Below, one piece after another: positions 35,201-46,921 of a stretch of 64,000 bases of DNA (the first letter of the stretch is position 1; every line of letters starts with the position of its first letter). The DNA comes from Thuidium tamariscinum. Lineage: Eukaryota; Streptophyta; Bryopsida; Hypnales; Thuidiaceae. Where the stretch lies: the NCBI GenBank assembly GCA_947034885.2, contig OX344755.2:8000501-8064500 (forward strand), written 5' to 3'. The translations under genes and the position numbers were made by a program. The notes below the pieces were generated by a model. The model had not been told where the DNA came from and did not search any database. It worked only from the letters and a program-made list of their open reading frames with translations.

Positions 35201-37448
35201 CTTTTGTTGAATTTGATGGATTAGTGTTCAAGAGTGTTTTATGATAAATTCTTCTCATCTTGCATTCCTGCCGTTGTGATTGCAGCTACATTCTTGTATT
35301 TAACTGCCATCGAAGCTGTGTAATTTTTAATATTGGAAGCCAAACGTGGAAGACTAACATTGTTTTCGTGGCGCTATGTGCAGGTTTTTATTACCTGCTT
35401 CCTTAATCGTGATCAATGATATCATGGCTTATTTCTTTGGCGTTTTCTTTGGCAAAACTCCTTTGATTAAACTCTCCCCAAAGAAGACTTGGGAAGGGTT
35501 TATTGGAGCGTCTTTCTCGACTGTTCTCTCTGCTTTTATGGTAAACTTTTATCTTCACCTTTGAATTTATGCTGGTCTATATCGGTCTGCTATCATAGTG
35601 ATACTATGAGATCTAGGAAAAATTCCTGTATGAGGTTTGTTTTTGTGCTTGCTTAGTCTAATAGACTGCTCATATATGGTTACCTCTCAGTAGGACGACA
35701 ACAAGGTTACTGAAAGGTTAGAAAATGGGTTGAACGAATGACCAAAAGTTTGCCTTATGTTCCTTCTCCTGCAGCTTGCGTATATCATGGGCCAGTCGGA
35801 GTGGCTTACTTGTCCTCGAAAAGTACGTACTATGCTTTCTTTCTGGTTCGCGTTCCTGTCTATTCTTCTTCTTTCACATCTACCAGGACAGTATTTAGTG
35901 TCAATTATATATTCAGATAAAGCTAATAAGCTTTTTCAGATGTCAGACATCTTCGTCGTGATGATAGTTTGTGACGGAATTTCTTCCATGTGATGTAGAT
36001 TTGCGTGTTTGTTCTTTATACTTAGGTGCCGACATTGATCACTTGAAGAGTGAGGTCAGGCTGAATTCCATGGTCTGCGACTAGTGAACTAAATTGTTTT
36101 TATCTGTTAATGTCCAGGATTTGTCTACTGGATGGCTCCATTGTGATCCTGGACCTCTTTTCAGGCCAATATACCATCCTCTTCCGGCGTGGACGCCACA
36201 GTGGGTACGTCTCACGTTGCAACCCTGGTGCTTTGTTAAATCGGTCAGCAAACTTTAAGGAGTTATATGCTTCTGGTTTACCCATTGACATTTCCTCTCT
36301 ACATTCTATACAGTGTAGTATAGTGTCAATGCTGGAGTTAATACTAGAAACCAGAGTAGTTCTTTACTTTCTCTGAAGCACAGGGCTTGTTTTATCCTTA
36401 AACATTCATGGTCCCTGAATGACTGTCACTACGTCTCCAATGCAAGTCATGATCGTTGTAATCTTTTGGTGGGTTTCAGTTCCCCTGGAAGGAATTTGGG
36501 GTTATGCCTGTGCAAACTCATGCAATGGCTTTTGGATTATTTGCATCTCTTGTTGCACCATTTGGGGGTTTCTTTGCAAGTGGGTTCAAGCGAGCCTTCA
36601 ATATCAAGGTATCATCCTTGAATCGGTTCTCACATAGATGGTAGTTTGTATACGTGGTTTTTGCGCTTCACTTTCTTAGGGTTTCTTTCTGGCTCAGTAC
36701 ACTGTCGCGTATTAAGCATTTCCATGGACATAAGTAGGTCTTCACTTAATGACATTTGTTGCAGACTCTGCTCATTATTTAACATCTTTTAATGTGTTTG
36801 CATGATAGGACTTTGGAGACAGTATTCCAGGCCATGGCGGTATAACTGATCGCATGGATTGTCAGGTATGTTCCTGCGACACATTTTTCATGTAGTCTAA
36901 TACCGTAGGACGTTGAAGCTGATGTTTTTGGTATCTTACTTCTCGTTAGTTGAGAATGTGAGGTGGAGCCATGTTTGTATGTCGAATCCAGTTATCTTGA
37001 ACTCGCTGATGAGAAAATAAAATAAAATTCTAGGACCTGATATTCAATTTAATGTGATTCTTGCCCTTGATGGTTTCTTGATACAGATGGTGATGGCGGT
37101 TTTCTCCTATATCTATTACCAGTCCTTCATTTCTCCGCACCATTACTCAATAGAATCTTTCCTTGATCAGGTATGAGAGTTCGTTCAACTTCAATCAAAT
37201 CTAATTTCTTTTCTTGAAACCTATTGTTTTTGGAATCATCTAGCACTAGTGGATACGTCATCGTTTACTTGGAACTCCTTTAGCCGCCACACAGGTGCAG
37301 ATGCTTTCGTCGATGTTTTCATTGTATTTTTAACAAAGTCACGCATTGTTCGATGGCTGCTATGCAGATATTGGTGAACTTGTCTCTAGAAGAGCAAATG
37401 GGTCTTTATAAGCAGCTTGGCGAAGCCTTGACCAGAATCCATCGTTAA
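32247..37448 (+). CDS. CDS1: phosphatidate cytidylyltransferase (CDP-diacylglycerol synthase)
   Basis: Converts phosphatidate and CTP to CDP-diacylglycerol, precursor of phosphatidylinositol and phosphatidylglycerol, in the ER membrane. Twelve exons, all in phase: 32247-32372, 33484-33543, 33750-34015, 34450-34604, 34931-35072, 35384-35540, 35776-35823, 36118-36204, 36480-36608, 36809-36865, 37087-37170, 37368-37448; 463 aa (Arabidopsis CDS1 421). The family signature spans exons 9-10: [20 protein letters not shown] then GITDRMD, complete. Other conserved blocks: [72 protein letters not shown]. Many hydrophobic segments indicate a multi-pass membrane protein. The extra length is a Gly/Ser/Asn-rich, then basic N-terminus; the 60-nt exon 2 is inferred from phase and splice sites and is the least certain. 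The symbol follows the plant family name. Confidence 0.95.
32530..33360. repeat. tandem duplication (~440-bp unit) in intron 1 of the synthase
   Basis: TTGAGCTTCGTCCTCGCACC at about 32540 recurs as TCGAGCTTCGCCCGTGCGCC near 32980. GAATTAGGGCCTTG against TAATTAGGGTCCTGG, and AAATTAGGGTTAAGAAGTGG against AAATTAGGGTTAAGGAGTGG, follow in the same order, as do GCGTTCTT(G)GATTTCAGAA and AGGCTTC(C)AGACGCTT blocks. Two diverged copies cover most of the first intron. Confidence 0.8.
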
Positions 37449-38084
37449 CATGCCCGAGCATTTGGCAAGTTGAAGACGTGGGGAACTGACCCTTGTACGT
37501 TCATTGGACACCATCCTCTATCTTCACTGTAGGTTGCCTTGCTGTACCTGTAGAAATTGTTCTGCCAACTTGCCTAAGCTGAACCCGTAATCCTCGAGGT
37601 ACGCTCTTTCTGTATATTACTAGGTGAGGCAGACTGTGAAATAGCCAGTGAGAGGACAAAGTGCACTGTATTTAGTAACGATTCTATTCAGCTTATAGCA
37701 GGTTATGTTGTAATTTTGTCAATTTGCTTAAGTGAAGTTTAAACTTGTGCCTTACTAAACTGGAGCTAAAAGTGGATTTCTGGTGCATATTTTACTTTGT
37801 CCTGTTGTTTGGGGTTCACATTCATAATATGTATTTGCTGAAAAACATCATATTGGGATTCAAAGTTTATAACTCCAACATCTAAGTTAGAGCAGTCTTG
37901 CCTGGCTATTCTGATTGCAAGTCAGTATGCCGCCCTCTGAAACTCTTTCAACATTGACAACATCCTCTCAGTCTTCTATTTGAATGTCCCCGTGGACATA
38001 CGGTCGTCCTCCCCGAACAATCATGCTCGTCGCATCTCAACAAATATAATCACAGTCAAAGCTCAATTCCAGTGAAATTAGTTC
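37449..38084. other. 3' UTR of the synthase and short intergenic stretch
   Basis: No further coding. The stretch to about 37850 is plausibly 3' UTR, being less AT-rich near the stop and turning AT-rich after 37660. Confidence 0.5.
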
Positions 38085-38235
38085 CGATAGGCATCACATT
38101 CGACTGACCTTGCGGAATGGGTGGCACGGGCGAAGTCGAAGTGTGGCGGCTGCTCCGAGTCGTCATCCTCCTGCCCTCCATCTTCACAAAAATCCGCAGA
38201 CACTCCAAATAGCTGGACACTCGATCGGGTATCCT
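38085..38235 (-). pseudogene. orphan copy of exon 1 of the 50521 gene, with its leader and donor site
   Basis: The 73-nt segment 38181-38109 (minus) aligns without gaps to exon 1 at 50521-50593; I count 57 of 73 bases identical. It encodes RRMTTRSSRHTSTSPVPPI against RRMSTRSSRRASLLPVSPI. Similarity continues upstream into the leader (ATCGAGTGTCC...TTTGGAGTGTCTG against ATCGTGTGTTT...TTGGAGTTTCTG) and past the donor (GCAAG|GTCAGTCGAATG against GCAAG|GTCAGCGAAACG). Keeping intron sequence shows DNA-level duplication, not retroposition. No further exons follow: the minus strand beyond it runs into the synthase 3' UTR. It stays open for 77 codons and has a TATA-like TTTATAAGG about 70 bp upstream of the ATG, so expression of a small peptide is not excluded. 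Confidence 0.75.
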
Positions 38236-39877
38236 TATAAACGGGCATTGACTTGAAGATGCGCTCTGAAACCCAAAGGATTCAAGCACAGAGACAGAGC
38301 TTGAGATAAAGCTTCACTTAAGGTAAACCAGCCCATTTCCGTTTGCAACCCAATTCCTCCTAACCAACCCCATTTCCACCTAACATCCACTCAATTCCCT
38401 TCATTCTATGATAAAATCAGGGATTTTATGACAAGTTGGTGTACTATGTCTCTCCTTAAATAGAGAATATGTGGTTGTTGATTAAGTGGTTATAGGATGT
38501 TTATGAGTTGTTTATGACCTTAGTCTAGAGGCGGTTTTGTAATTTAGGGTTGACCACTTCAAAAAATTCATAGAAATTAGAGTTTTGATTGGAAAATTAT
38601 AATTCCTCTTGGGTTTGATTCATGAAATATGCACACTTTTGAAAAATATGTGCCCCTTCTGGAAATGGCCCCAACATAGCCAGATTGCAAATCAGGATGG
38701 TGATTGGCATGTCTACCTTAGTTGCAAAAGAATTCAACTCACTGGAATGCAGGCTCCAGACAGAATCATTGATAAAACAAATTATTACATTTCCTTTTGA
38801 AATGTTAACCCAAAATGTGATTTGAAGCGAGAAATCATGTGGGCTTGCCAACACAGGTTTGAATCCTGCTGCGCACGTAACAAGGAAATCCCTTATGAAT
38901 GGGCAGGGTGTATGAGTGGATGTGACTACATTACACAAGAGGAAAACACAGTGAAATGGAGAATTCCAAAAAAACGGCTTGTTGTTGGTTTATGCGACAA
39001 ATCAATAGTAAAGATTTGGATCACATTTCACATGCGACAAAAATTGCGAAATCAACACAATAACAACTCGACATCATCTCCCTCTTACAAATTTCACGTA
39101 CATAGTTCTCCAAGAACCATGGACGAGCTCTTTGCAACTCAGCAACACCCTAGAGCTTCACAGAAACCTTGAGCAATTATACTGAAGCACAGATACCGGT
39201 ATGTGCAGCAGCAAGTTTCACAATTCCATCAAGAAGATTTAAATACAAGACTATTTTAAAAACCAAAAACTCAAACCACCCACTGGGGAGTGAAAGATAT
39301 AACCCAAATCAAAATAAGTCGAAAACCATGACACTGTGGTACGATGTCAAGATAGAAATCACATACTTTATACTGGTTTCAAGAATTCTGTGTCTAATCT
39401 TTGATCTTCTAGAAAACACAAAAACATAGTGCAAAATTGATCTTCAGATGGATGGCTACCATCGAACCTTCTAGGTTTACTCATTTCCCTGGAGCAGAGG
39501 ACTAGTAGGCACCGTCTAGCAATAAGTCTCTAGTGCTGCAACCGGAGAGTAAATTCTACGACTTCGACAAGGACGTCCTACTTCGTTAACAGACTTGAAG
39601 CAGCCGAAAGGTAACAAATGCTGCTTGTCAACTACATGCAAGAAGTCAGCGGGTTGACGTCGTCTACTATCAGGCAGTTCACTTACATGAGATGAACTTC
39701 AGTTCAGCGAGAAGAGTTTGCTATCGACACCAGTCCATAGTCGATGAGAATGTTGCATTCGATCCACCGTATGCAGAACTTTTCCTTCGCAGCTAGTGAG
39801 CAACAGAATTTGGTCCACTCTTGGAGCCGCAACAGACTACAAAGTAAATGATGCACTAGATGTTGTAAGCCCTAACC
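38236..39877. other. intergenic, no gene seen
   Basis: Open stretches of about 110 codons occur on both strands (38597-39172) without recognisable motifs or splice structure. The part nearest 39877 is likely 3' UTR of RPF1. Confidence 0.45.
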
Positions 39878-40933
39878 CTACAGGAAGAATCGCCTTCTGC
39901 TTGTATCCATGTCTGGTTTATGCACCCACTCATACTCTCCATACTTCGAATCAAAAGTTCCCGATTGTAAACTTTGTAATTTCAAAGTAAATCGAGGACC
40001 GCACTCTTGGAGCCTCGCAACAACTGCATTCTTCTTCACAGTTTTTGGTAGTGCTTTCCTCGATTTCTTATCACTGTTCACTCCAATTTCCACAGGAGCC
40101 AACTCTTTAATCTCTTTCTCTTCAAAAATGTACCTGTGATGCCGGAAGAAGATGAAGTCACGCTGGTTGTGGAACGTCACTGCCCGCCTACCCCTGAATT
40201 GAGGATCCTGCGGGAATACGGAGGCAAACAACCGGCCAATTCGATGTCCTAGGCGAGTCGTGAAATTGTTCAAAAGAAGCTCAGGCATATGCGACGTCGG
40301 CTTCCCGTGTCCCTTGATCTTCTTACTCAGCTGAATACTCGACAGCTTAAAATGCGCAGTCGGTCCTTCAGGCAACGCAACCATGAGCAATCCATTCGGC
40401 TGTTTCCGATTCTCGTTCACGACAAACATGGACGTGAATTCCCGGTTGGAAGCGTACTTCACAATCTGCTTCAAATCATAAGAGCCACGTTTATAGAAAG
40501 TCGCATTCGGGATGACCGTCAGAAGCTCCTTGATAAATTTCCGCGTAGGAGCGGAACATTCCTGCGAAGTGGTAATCAAGAGCTTGGGAGTATGCGCACG
40601 CGAGAAATGGCCACTAAACTCGTCCAGCCCGTCATCCGCCTGAAGCTCCTCATCGTCGGGGAGAGCCACCGTCTCATCGGCCTCGCGAGTATTTTCAATT
40701 GTCCGCGGGATCTTCCGTGCCGGAGGTGCCTCCCCGAGTTCCACCGCCTGCCGCTCCGCAGCGTCACGCGCCTTTACCCTCTGCTTCTTCGCCTGGATCT
40801 TTTCCGCCCGCACCTTCGCGTACTCCGCCGACCGCTTGTGCTTGTTCTTAATCTGCGACGGGAGTTTCATGCCCGCTTTGCGAAGCGCCACCTCCCCCGC
40901 ATCCTCCTCGTCATCGCGCATGCGCTTCCCCAT
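39878..40933 (-). CDS. RPF1: ribosome production factor 1 (Brix domain)
   Basis: Intronless, 351 aa (human RPF1 349). Needed in the nucleolus for assembly of the 60S subunit and pre-rRNA processing; this is family knowledge. The N-terminal third is basic and charged (PSQIKNKHKRSAEYAKVRAE at 25-44; acidic 84-105). The Brix domain covers about 115-325: PKLLITTSQECS, GHRIGRLFASVFPQD, GRRAVTFHNQRDFIFFRHHR and GPRFTLKLQSLQSGTFD. The C-terminus EWVHKPDMDTSRRRFFL is the typical Rpf1 ending. I chose the ATG at 40933 (MGKRMRDDEED); the frame stays open 18 codons further upstream, but that extension does not look like the family. Telo-boxes at 40966-41016 fit a ribosome-biogenesis gene. Confidence 0.96.
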   Translation of the reverse strand: MGKRMRDDEEDAGEVALRKAGMKLPSQIKNKHKRSAEYAKVRAEKIQAKKQRVKARDAAERQAVELGEAPPARKIPRTIENTREADETVALPDDEELQADDGLDEFSGHFSRAHTPKLLITTSQECSAPTRKFIKELLTVIPNATFYKRGSYDLKQIVKYASNREFTSMFVVNENRKQPNGLLMVALPEGPTAHFKLSSIQLSKKIKGHGKPTSHMPELLLNNFTTRLGHRIGRLFASVFPQDPQFRGRRAVTFHNQRDFIFFRHHRYIFEEKEIKELAPVEIGVNSDKKSRKALPKTVKKNAVVARLQECGPRFTLKLQSLQSGTFDSKYGEYEWVHKPDMDTSRRRFFL

Positions 40934-40965
40934 GACTCCAATCCACAACTGCAAACCCCTCCAGG

Positions 40966-41016
40966 AAACCCTAAACTGAAAACACAAGCACTGCGAAGTG
41001 CGAACCCTAAAACCCT
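40966..41016 (-). promoter_or_regulatory. telo-boxes in the RPF1 leader
   Basis: AAACCCTAA at 40966-40974 and AACCCTAAAACCCT at about 41002-41015 (plus-strand view). Telo-boxes are a known feature of plant ribosomal-protein and ribosome-biogenesis gene promoters, so they fit the downstream gene. Confidence 0.6.
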
Positions 41017-41156
41017 GCGAGAAGGCAAACTACGAATAGAACACGAATGAATGAATACATGAACGGATGAGCAGAACCACTTTGTCGTGTATCGCCAGAG
41101 GGCTATTCCTATACAATACTAGAGCTAATTCCGTGTGTGGAATGAAACAAATTAGA

Positions 41157-41425
41157 ATCTATACCTTAAAACAGGTAGTTTGTTTTGTTTTGTTTTGTTT
41201 TGTTTGTTTGTCACATTGAAATCTCCCGGACTGTGTGTCCCTTGGTTGTGTGCTTAGTACTGTCAGAAAGCTCTCGGCAAGGAAGGGTGCATAGGCTTGG
41301 TTTTGTAGCATTTGGACTTACAACAAGAAAGTTATTGAATTTCAAGGTTTATATGGTTCTCAAAAATTAGAAAATTATTTTTACTTTAGTTCTGACTATG
41401 GCATCGGCACAAAACACACTAGTAG
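41157..41425. repeat. inverted single copy of the 12757-13640 tandem repeat
   Basis: TACCTTAAAACAGGTAGTTT, a (TTTTG)n run, TTTGTCACATTGA, GGCAAGGAAGGGTGCA, TTATTGAATTTCAAGG and GACTATGGCATCGGCAC are the inverse of blocks of unit 2 in the array 28 kb away. It ends near ACACACTAGTAG. It lies just upstream of the RPF1 promoter. Confidence 0.75.
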
Positions 41426-41839
41426 TATTTGATGTAAGGTAGGTGCATCCAAAAGTGCCAGGAATTGGATTGTCGGTACTTTCAGAGCTCAATAGTGAAA
41501 ATTGAATTGAAGAGATAAAAGAGAAGTACAAAGAGGGAATGGAAGTGCAATAAATTTTTTGATTCTTCAAAATATGACACTATAGTAGGGGTCAAAAGTT
41601 CTAGCAAAGATTGAAAGTGTTTGTAGGTTGCACCAAAAAGGATTTGTAGCATTGAAAAAGTCGCACACCAGAGATGGCACTTGTGTCAAAGAGAGAGGAA
41701 GAAACTGCTCCAAAAATTGAAGATAGTTGTGTGGCCCATAAAATAGGTGGCATTGAAGAGGCTTGTCAAACTTCTTCTCCAGTTAGCTTTGAAGTTCTAC
41801 ACGTGTTCATTTTTTCTCTCATTACCATAATTATTCTCT

Positions 41840-42042
41840 CACTACAAGAGAAAGGGGTGTTTTAAGTAGTGTCCTAGACATCACGTCTTTTAAGTAATGT
41901 CTTTTAAGTAAGGTTTTAAGTAAAATTTTACTAAAAAGACAGTCTTTTTAGTAAAATTTTACTTAAAACCTTACTTAAAAGACATTACTTAAAAGACGTG
42001 ATGTCTAGGACACTACTTAAAACACCCCTTTCTCTTGTAGTG
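41840..42042. mobile_element. CACTA-type MITE, perfect 203-bp palindrome, TSD TCT
   Basis: Begins CACTACAAGAGAAAGGGGTG and ends with the exact inverse CACCCCTTTCTCTTGTAGTG (42023-42042). By eye the two 101-base arms are exact inverses around a single central base. TCT precedes (41837-41839) and follows (42043-42045), a 3-bp target duplication. CACTACAAGA termini and 3-bp duplications are the hallmarks of the CACTA (En/Spm) superfamily. No coding capacity. Confidence 0.93.
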
Positions 42043-42759
42043 TCTTATCATCTTAATCATATTCATTAGGAACCATATTAAAAGTTGTACAAAGTCTAAA
42101 ATACTCAGTTGTAATCAATAATGACCATATACCATTCAGTGGCAACTTCTACCTTTAGTGAAAACTATTTCATTAGTGAAAACTATTTCAAGACATTTTT
42201 TATGTAGCAATTATAGGCACTGCGCAATTTTGGGTGTACCCACTATATTATGTTTAAATTTTTGAGGGGAGATAGAAAAAAAACTGTAACATGTGAGGCA
42301 TTTTGGTGCAAGACAAAAAACTAATTTTTCTCTTAATAGCTTTTGAGTGCTAAAGGTTGTTGTGATGTGCTACATTTTTGCGATTTTTTGTGCAAAGCAA
42401 AAGTGAAGTGCATTTTGAAGTTCTTAGAAATGAAAATATATTACAATCAATTCTATCAAAGTGAATGCAAATGAATCAAATTAGAAATGTATATGTGTTA
42501 CACTCAATGACATCATTCTCTTGTAAGAATGTAAATCATAAATGAATAAAAATAAAAACAAGTGTATAAAAGTAAAATCAAAATGAAAATTAAACAATCC
42601 ATTGATAAGGAAATTAAACCTTGGCTGAGACTACCAATTTGCACTGTTACTATGTAACACAACACAAAACATACAAAACACATTTGTAGGATTAGTTAAC
42701 AAAGACAAATGAACATTAGCATCCAATACCATGTACACCTAGTTGCTACCATTGTCCCA

Positions 42760-42962
42760 CACTACAAGAGAAAGGGGTGTTTTAAGTAGTGTCCTAGACA
42801 TCACATCTTTTAAGTAATGTCTTTTAAGTAAGGTTTTAAGTAAAATTTTACTAAAAAGACAGTCTTTTTAGTAAAATTTTACTTAAAACCTTACTTAAAA
42901 GACATTACTTAAAAGATGTGATGTCTAGGACACTACTTAAAACACCCCTTTCTCTTGTAGTG
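42760..42962. mobile_element. CACTA-type MITE, 203-bp palindrome, TSD CCA
   Basis: Same length and sequence as the copy at 41840 except for one matching pair of changes, one in each arm (ATCACGTC to ATCACATC and GACGTGAT to GATGTGAT). Flanked by CCA at 42757-42759 and 42963-42965. Only about 720 bp separate the two copies. Confidence 0.93.
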
Positions 42963-44110
42963 CCACTTTTGCGCAACTCCACTTGCAACTCTATCTGTAG
43001 TTATGTACATCCATATCAAATGGTCTAATCACAACACTGTTATAGGTAGTACACTGTAGGTCCTAGTCAAGGCCATGTGAATAACTTGAGATGCAAGGAT
43101 TGCTTAACCTTGTGAAAACTAAGGAAATTTAGTTGGATAGTAAGGATATTGCTTCTAGTCTACTATTGCTTCTATTTACATATCTCCTTGTTGGCCAACC
43201 TTAACAAAACTTTTTCATGATTCAATTGCTTCCTTCTAAGGAAAATTTCCGGATTGAAAAGTACCTCTAGCCAAACATAAGGACAATAAGGGGTAAATGT
43301 TTCCCTAACCTACTTCTTTGGCAAGATTTGAAAAATTTGAAGGTGAAGAATCCTCAACTAAACCAAGAACAAGGTAGCACCATATTTCCACAACTTTAAA
43401 GTGCAACTCTCTCAATGTGTGTCTGTTCTAGAGAAGCCGATCGGCAAAGCAGGAAACTTTGGTTCGACAGGATAGAAAGGTGATCCACAGGTTGCATTTG
43501 AATTTTCTTTCATCATAATGTAGAACAAGTCTACCTAGTTGTCAAGATTTGATGTTGAGAGCATTTCTCAACATATTCTCCAACAAAACAACTTTCATCA
43601 ACCTTGTCAACAATGGCATTTTCTCAAAAAATGTGCAATTTGGTCCATTTTCTTTTTGCAAAGGGAAGCTACAAAAGTCTTATTTCATTTCAATCATGGC
43701 AATCTTCAAACTACTAGTCCACACAAATGAGGAATTATGCTTGTTACAAGAACTAGTTAAGAAAACAAGAGTTATACTCAAACACCCCTAGTCCTTTAGG
43801 GACTAAGAAAATTTAAAGTAGGTATGTAGTTTATAAAAAAATTGGAAGCAATCTCTATAAAAATTTGTTATTGCCATAAGGATCCTCCATATTACCTTGC
43901 AAAGTATCCATCATTTCAAAATTACTCCTAATGGTTCCATTCATCTAAAACTACTATTTAATAGTTGTGTTCTGCCACTTTTATTTTGTTTTTCACCACC
44001 TCAATGCCTCACATTGGCTTGCCTACCATCACCCCTTCACTAGCAAAAATGTACCCCCAATAGTTCCATTCACCTAAAATTGCTATATACTAGTTGTTTG
44101 CTGCCACCTC

Positions 44111-44262
44111 AATGCCTTTAATTGGTCATATCCACCAAGATTGTCACTTCAAGGTCTTTAATTGACCCTATCCACCAAGATTGTTACTTCAAGGTTTTTA
44201 ATTGACCCTATCCACTAAGATTTTTACTTCAAGGTTTTTAATTTGTCCTATCCATAGGATTG
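44111..44262. repeat. 40-bp tandem repeat, ~4 copies
   Basis: Units start at 44111, 44151, 44191 and 44231, each AAGG(T/C)(C/T)TTTAATTG-like followed by TATCCACCAAGATTG and TTACTTC; spacing is exactly 40 bp. The last unit is partial. CACCTCAATGCC at 43998 may be a related outlier. Confidence 0.85.
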
Positions 44263-46699
44263 TTTTGTATTTAAAGAATGTTAATCTTAGCATGATTTAT
44301 TGGTGAAAATGGGGCTTATAATTAAATATGGTAGAAATAGTTTCAAGTTGGAAATTTGATAGGGTGTCTTATAGAAAGTATCCTTTGCTAGCTACATTCT
44401 TGAAAACAAGGGTATGTTGAAGAGGGCAAAGCATAATCCTTTAATACTGAGATAGCTAGAAATGGCCTACAATTTATGTTCTAGTTGAATTTGCATAACA
44501 CAAATGAAACCAACATGAAATGTGTAGAACTATCAAGCAGAAGTTGAAAATTTAGCAATTTTTAAAAAAATTAGCAAAATTAAAGATTATGGGTCTATCC
44601 AAATCCCATATTCAACCAAGTATAAAATACAAGGGTTTAAATATATACTAGGATGAAAAGGAATGCTTGCAAAGAACTATAGAAGTTACAGAGAGGGTGA
44701 TCAATGTAGTAGGTATGCAACAGTTGTAGAAACTTTAGTGTGGTCCAAATTTTCAAAAAAAACTGGAGTGTAATCTTACTCTTGAAGTCCTAACAATTTT
44801 TTTGAAACAAATGAAATTGGTCCAAACATTTTTTTAGATTTATTTGGAAATATGAACTTTGGGCCTAGTTTGTTGATTTTCTAAATTTAGATTAATATAA
44901 TAACTTTGATTTATACCTTGATGTTATTAATTATAATAAACTAATACATCTATGGTGAAAATTCTAGAATTCTAGAATTCTATTCTTTATTTGATATGAG
45001 TTTTCTTCATTTTTCTTTTAAAAAATTTACAATAATTTCAGATAATTTCAAAGTAGAATTTCATACCTCATTTGGACATAGTAGTATAGTTTTTTCCAAA
45101 AAAATTTAAACTAAAGAAGTTGTGAAATAAAGTCAACTTTCATCTCAAAATTCTTTTGATACTTCAAGCCTCCTCTCAAGAGCTATGGACAAATTTGAGA
45201 GATGTTTGAAATCATTAAAAGAAATGTCCCTTCCAACCTCTCTTTCAAATTTATCCATAATTTTTAGTTGAAGTTTCAAAACCTCAAACAAATTTTTGCA
45301 TATAAAACTTAGTTTGATTTATTAATTTTTTTAGTCAAAGTCTTTGGGAAAAAACATTCTACTATGCTAAAATGGGGTTTGAAATTCTATTTTGAGCACA
45401 ATTTTTTGCATTTTGACAATGAATGGTCAAGCTTTCATCTTCAAATTATTCCATATCCTTTGAGGATTTTAGATGAACAATTGATTTTATTCCTAAAAAT
45501 TGTTCCTACATACATTTTGAGGAAACAATCATTTCAAAATAATGCTAATCAAATTGATGGGAACTTTAACTAAGAATATTTTAACTCAACTTATAGCATG
45601 TTAAAATGTTTTAAAATCCCTCAAAGTTGAAGCCATGGTTCTAAATATGTAAGGTAGAACCACCTATTCCTGATCAAGGACCCATATCCAACCTATAGGA
45701 TGTAGCTATTTACAATCAAGGCTAGAAGAGATTTACAATCAAAACTTGGAATGTACTTTTCCCCCATTTTCAAGGTTGGGACTAATAAGGTCATGACACA
45801 CATTCCAAAGTGTCATAAAGTGTGTAGGAAGTATCGATTGGGAAAGTAGTCTCTAAATTAGAAGACTCTAGATATTGGCTATGGATTCAAAGCACTTTTT
45901 GGCTTCTAAAAATCATAGTAATTTCATTTTGGGAAGAAAATTATGAAAAATTTGCAATCCCCATCTTTCTTATCTTGCTACATGGGAAAAATTTACATAT
46001 CCTCATATTCCTCATGATCTATTCCAGAATTGCTTATTAAATGATCGAGTATAGGTGGTTCTACCTTAAATAGGTGATGCCTTAGTTGAGTGTTTCTAGA
46101 ACAAACCTTATAATATGGAAAAATGATTTGAAGTGTTATATTATTTTTATACATCTCTATATTTGTATAATGGATGATTCCAAGAACAACTTGTCCTATT
46201 TGGCATCATATTAGAAGTGATGGAATTGCCATCAATCATAACTTTAGGAGTATGAAGTTGATGTACTTGAAATTTTATTGAATATGACTAACTTGATTAC
46301 TAATTTGTCACACTTTGCAATTTGGGATTTTTTTAGTACCATGGAGTATCCAAGTTAATGATGTAGACTCAAAATTTGTGTAGGCTCTTTCCATACTTAA
46401 GAAGCATGAATCCCTCCACCATAAAGTCTTTCCAAATTGCCAATTTTTAATTTCTTTGAGAATTGTTTTTCCTATTTTTTACAAATTAAAACATCAAAAG
46501 TAACTATTTTCATGTGATTTTGGAATTTTCTAGTCCTCATACTTGGAGAAATTTTCTATGCCTTTCCTTCCTAGGATATCTTCTTTTAAAAGGTTTGAAC
46601 ATTAAAAAAAATTTAGATCATTTTTTTAATTATAAAGCACCTCCCTCAAAAAATCATGAAGAAGACATAATATAGTAAACAATTCTTGCAACCACCCTA

Positions 46700-46921
46700 C
46701 ACTACAAGAGAAAGGGGTGTTTTAAGTGAGTTTTTAAGTATAGTCCTAGACATCAAGTTATAAGTAATGACCTTTAAGGCGATTTTCAGCAAAAAATTAC
46801 TAGAAATACATGTACTTCTAGTAATTTTTTGTTGAAAATCGCCTTAAAGGTCATTACTTATAATTTGATGTCTAGGACTATACTTAAAAACTCACTTAAA
46901 ACACCCCATTCTCTTGTAGTG
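46700..46921. mobile_element. CACTA-type MITE, 222-bp near-palindrome, TSD CTA
   Basis: The ends match the copies at 41840 and 42760 (CACTACAAGAGAAAGGGGTG), as does the block TAGTCCTAGACATCA, but the centre differs (GGCGATTTTCAGCAAAAAAT). CTA flanks it at 46697-46699 and 46922-46924. Arms show a few mismatches (CCCC(T/A)TT, AAGTT(A)/AATTT), so it is older or diverged. Confidence 0.92.

Noticed and set aside
38857..38875. tRNA-like B box (GGTTTGAATCCTGC)
   Set aside because: No A box or acceptor stem upstream; single chance match.
38597..39172. Two ~115-codon open frames between the synthase and RPF1
   Set aside because: Overlapping opposite strands, no motifs, no splice structure; likely chance.
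40289..41050. 253-codon plus-strand open frame opposite RPF1
   Set aside because: Shadow of the RPF1 coding strand with no family resemblance.
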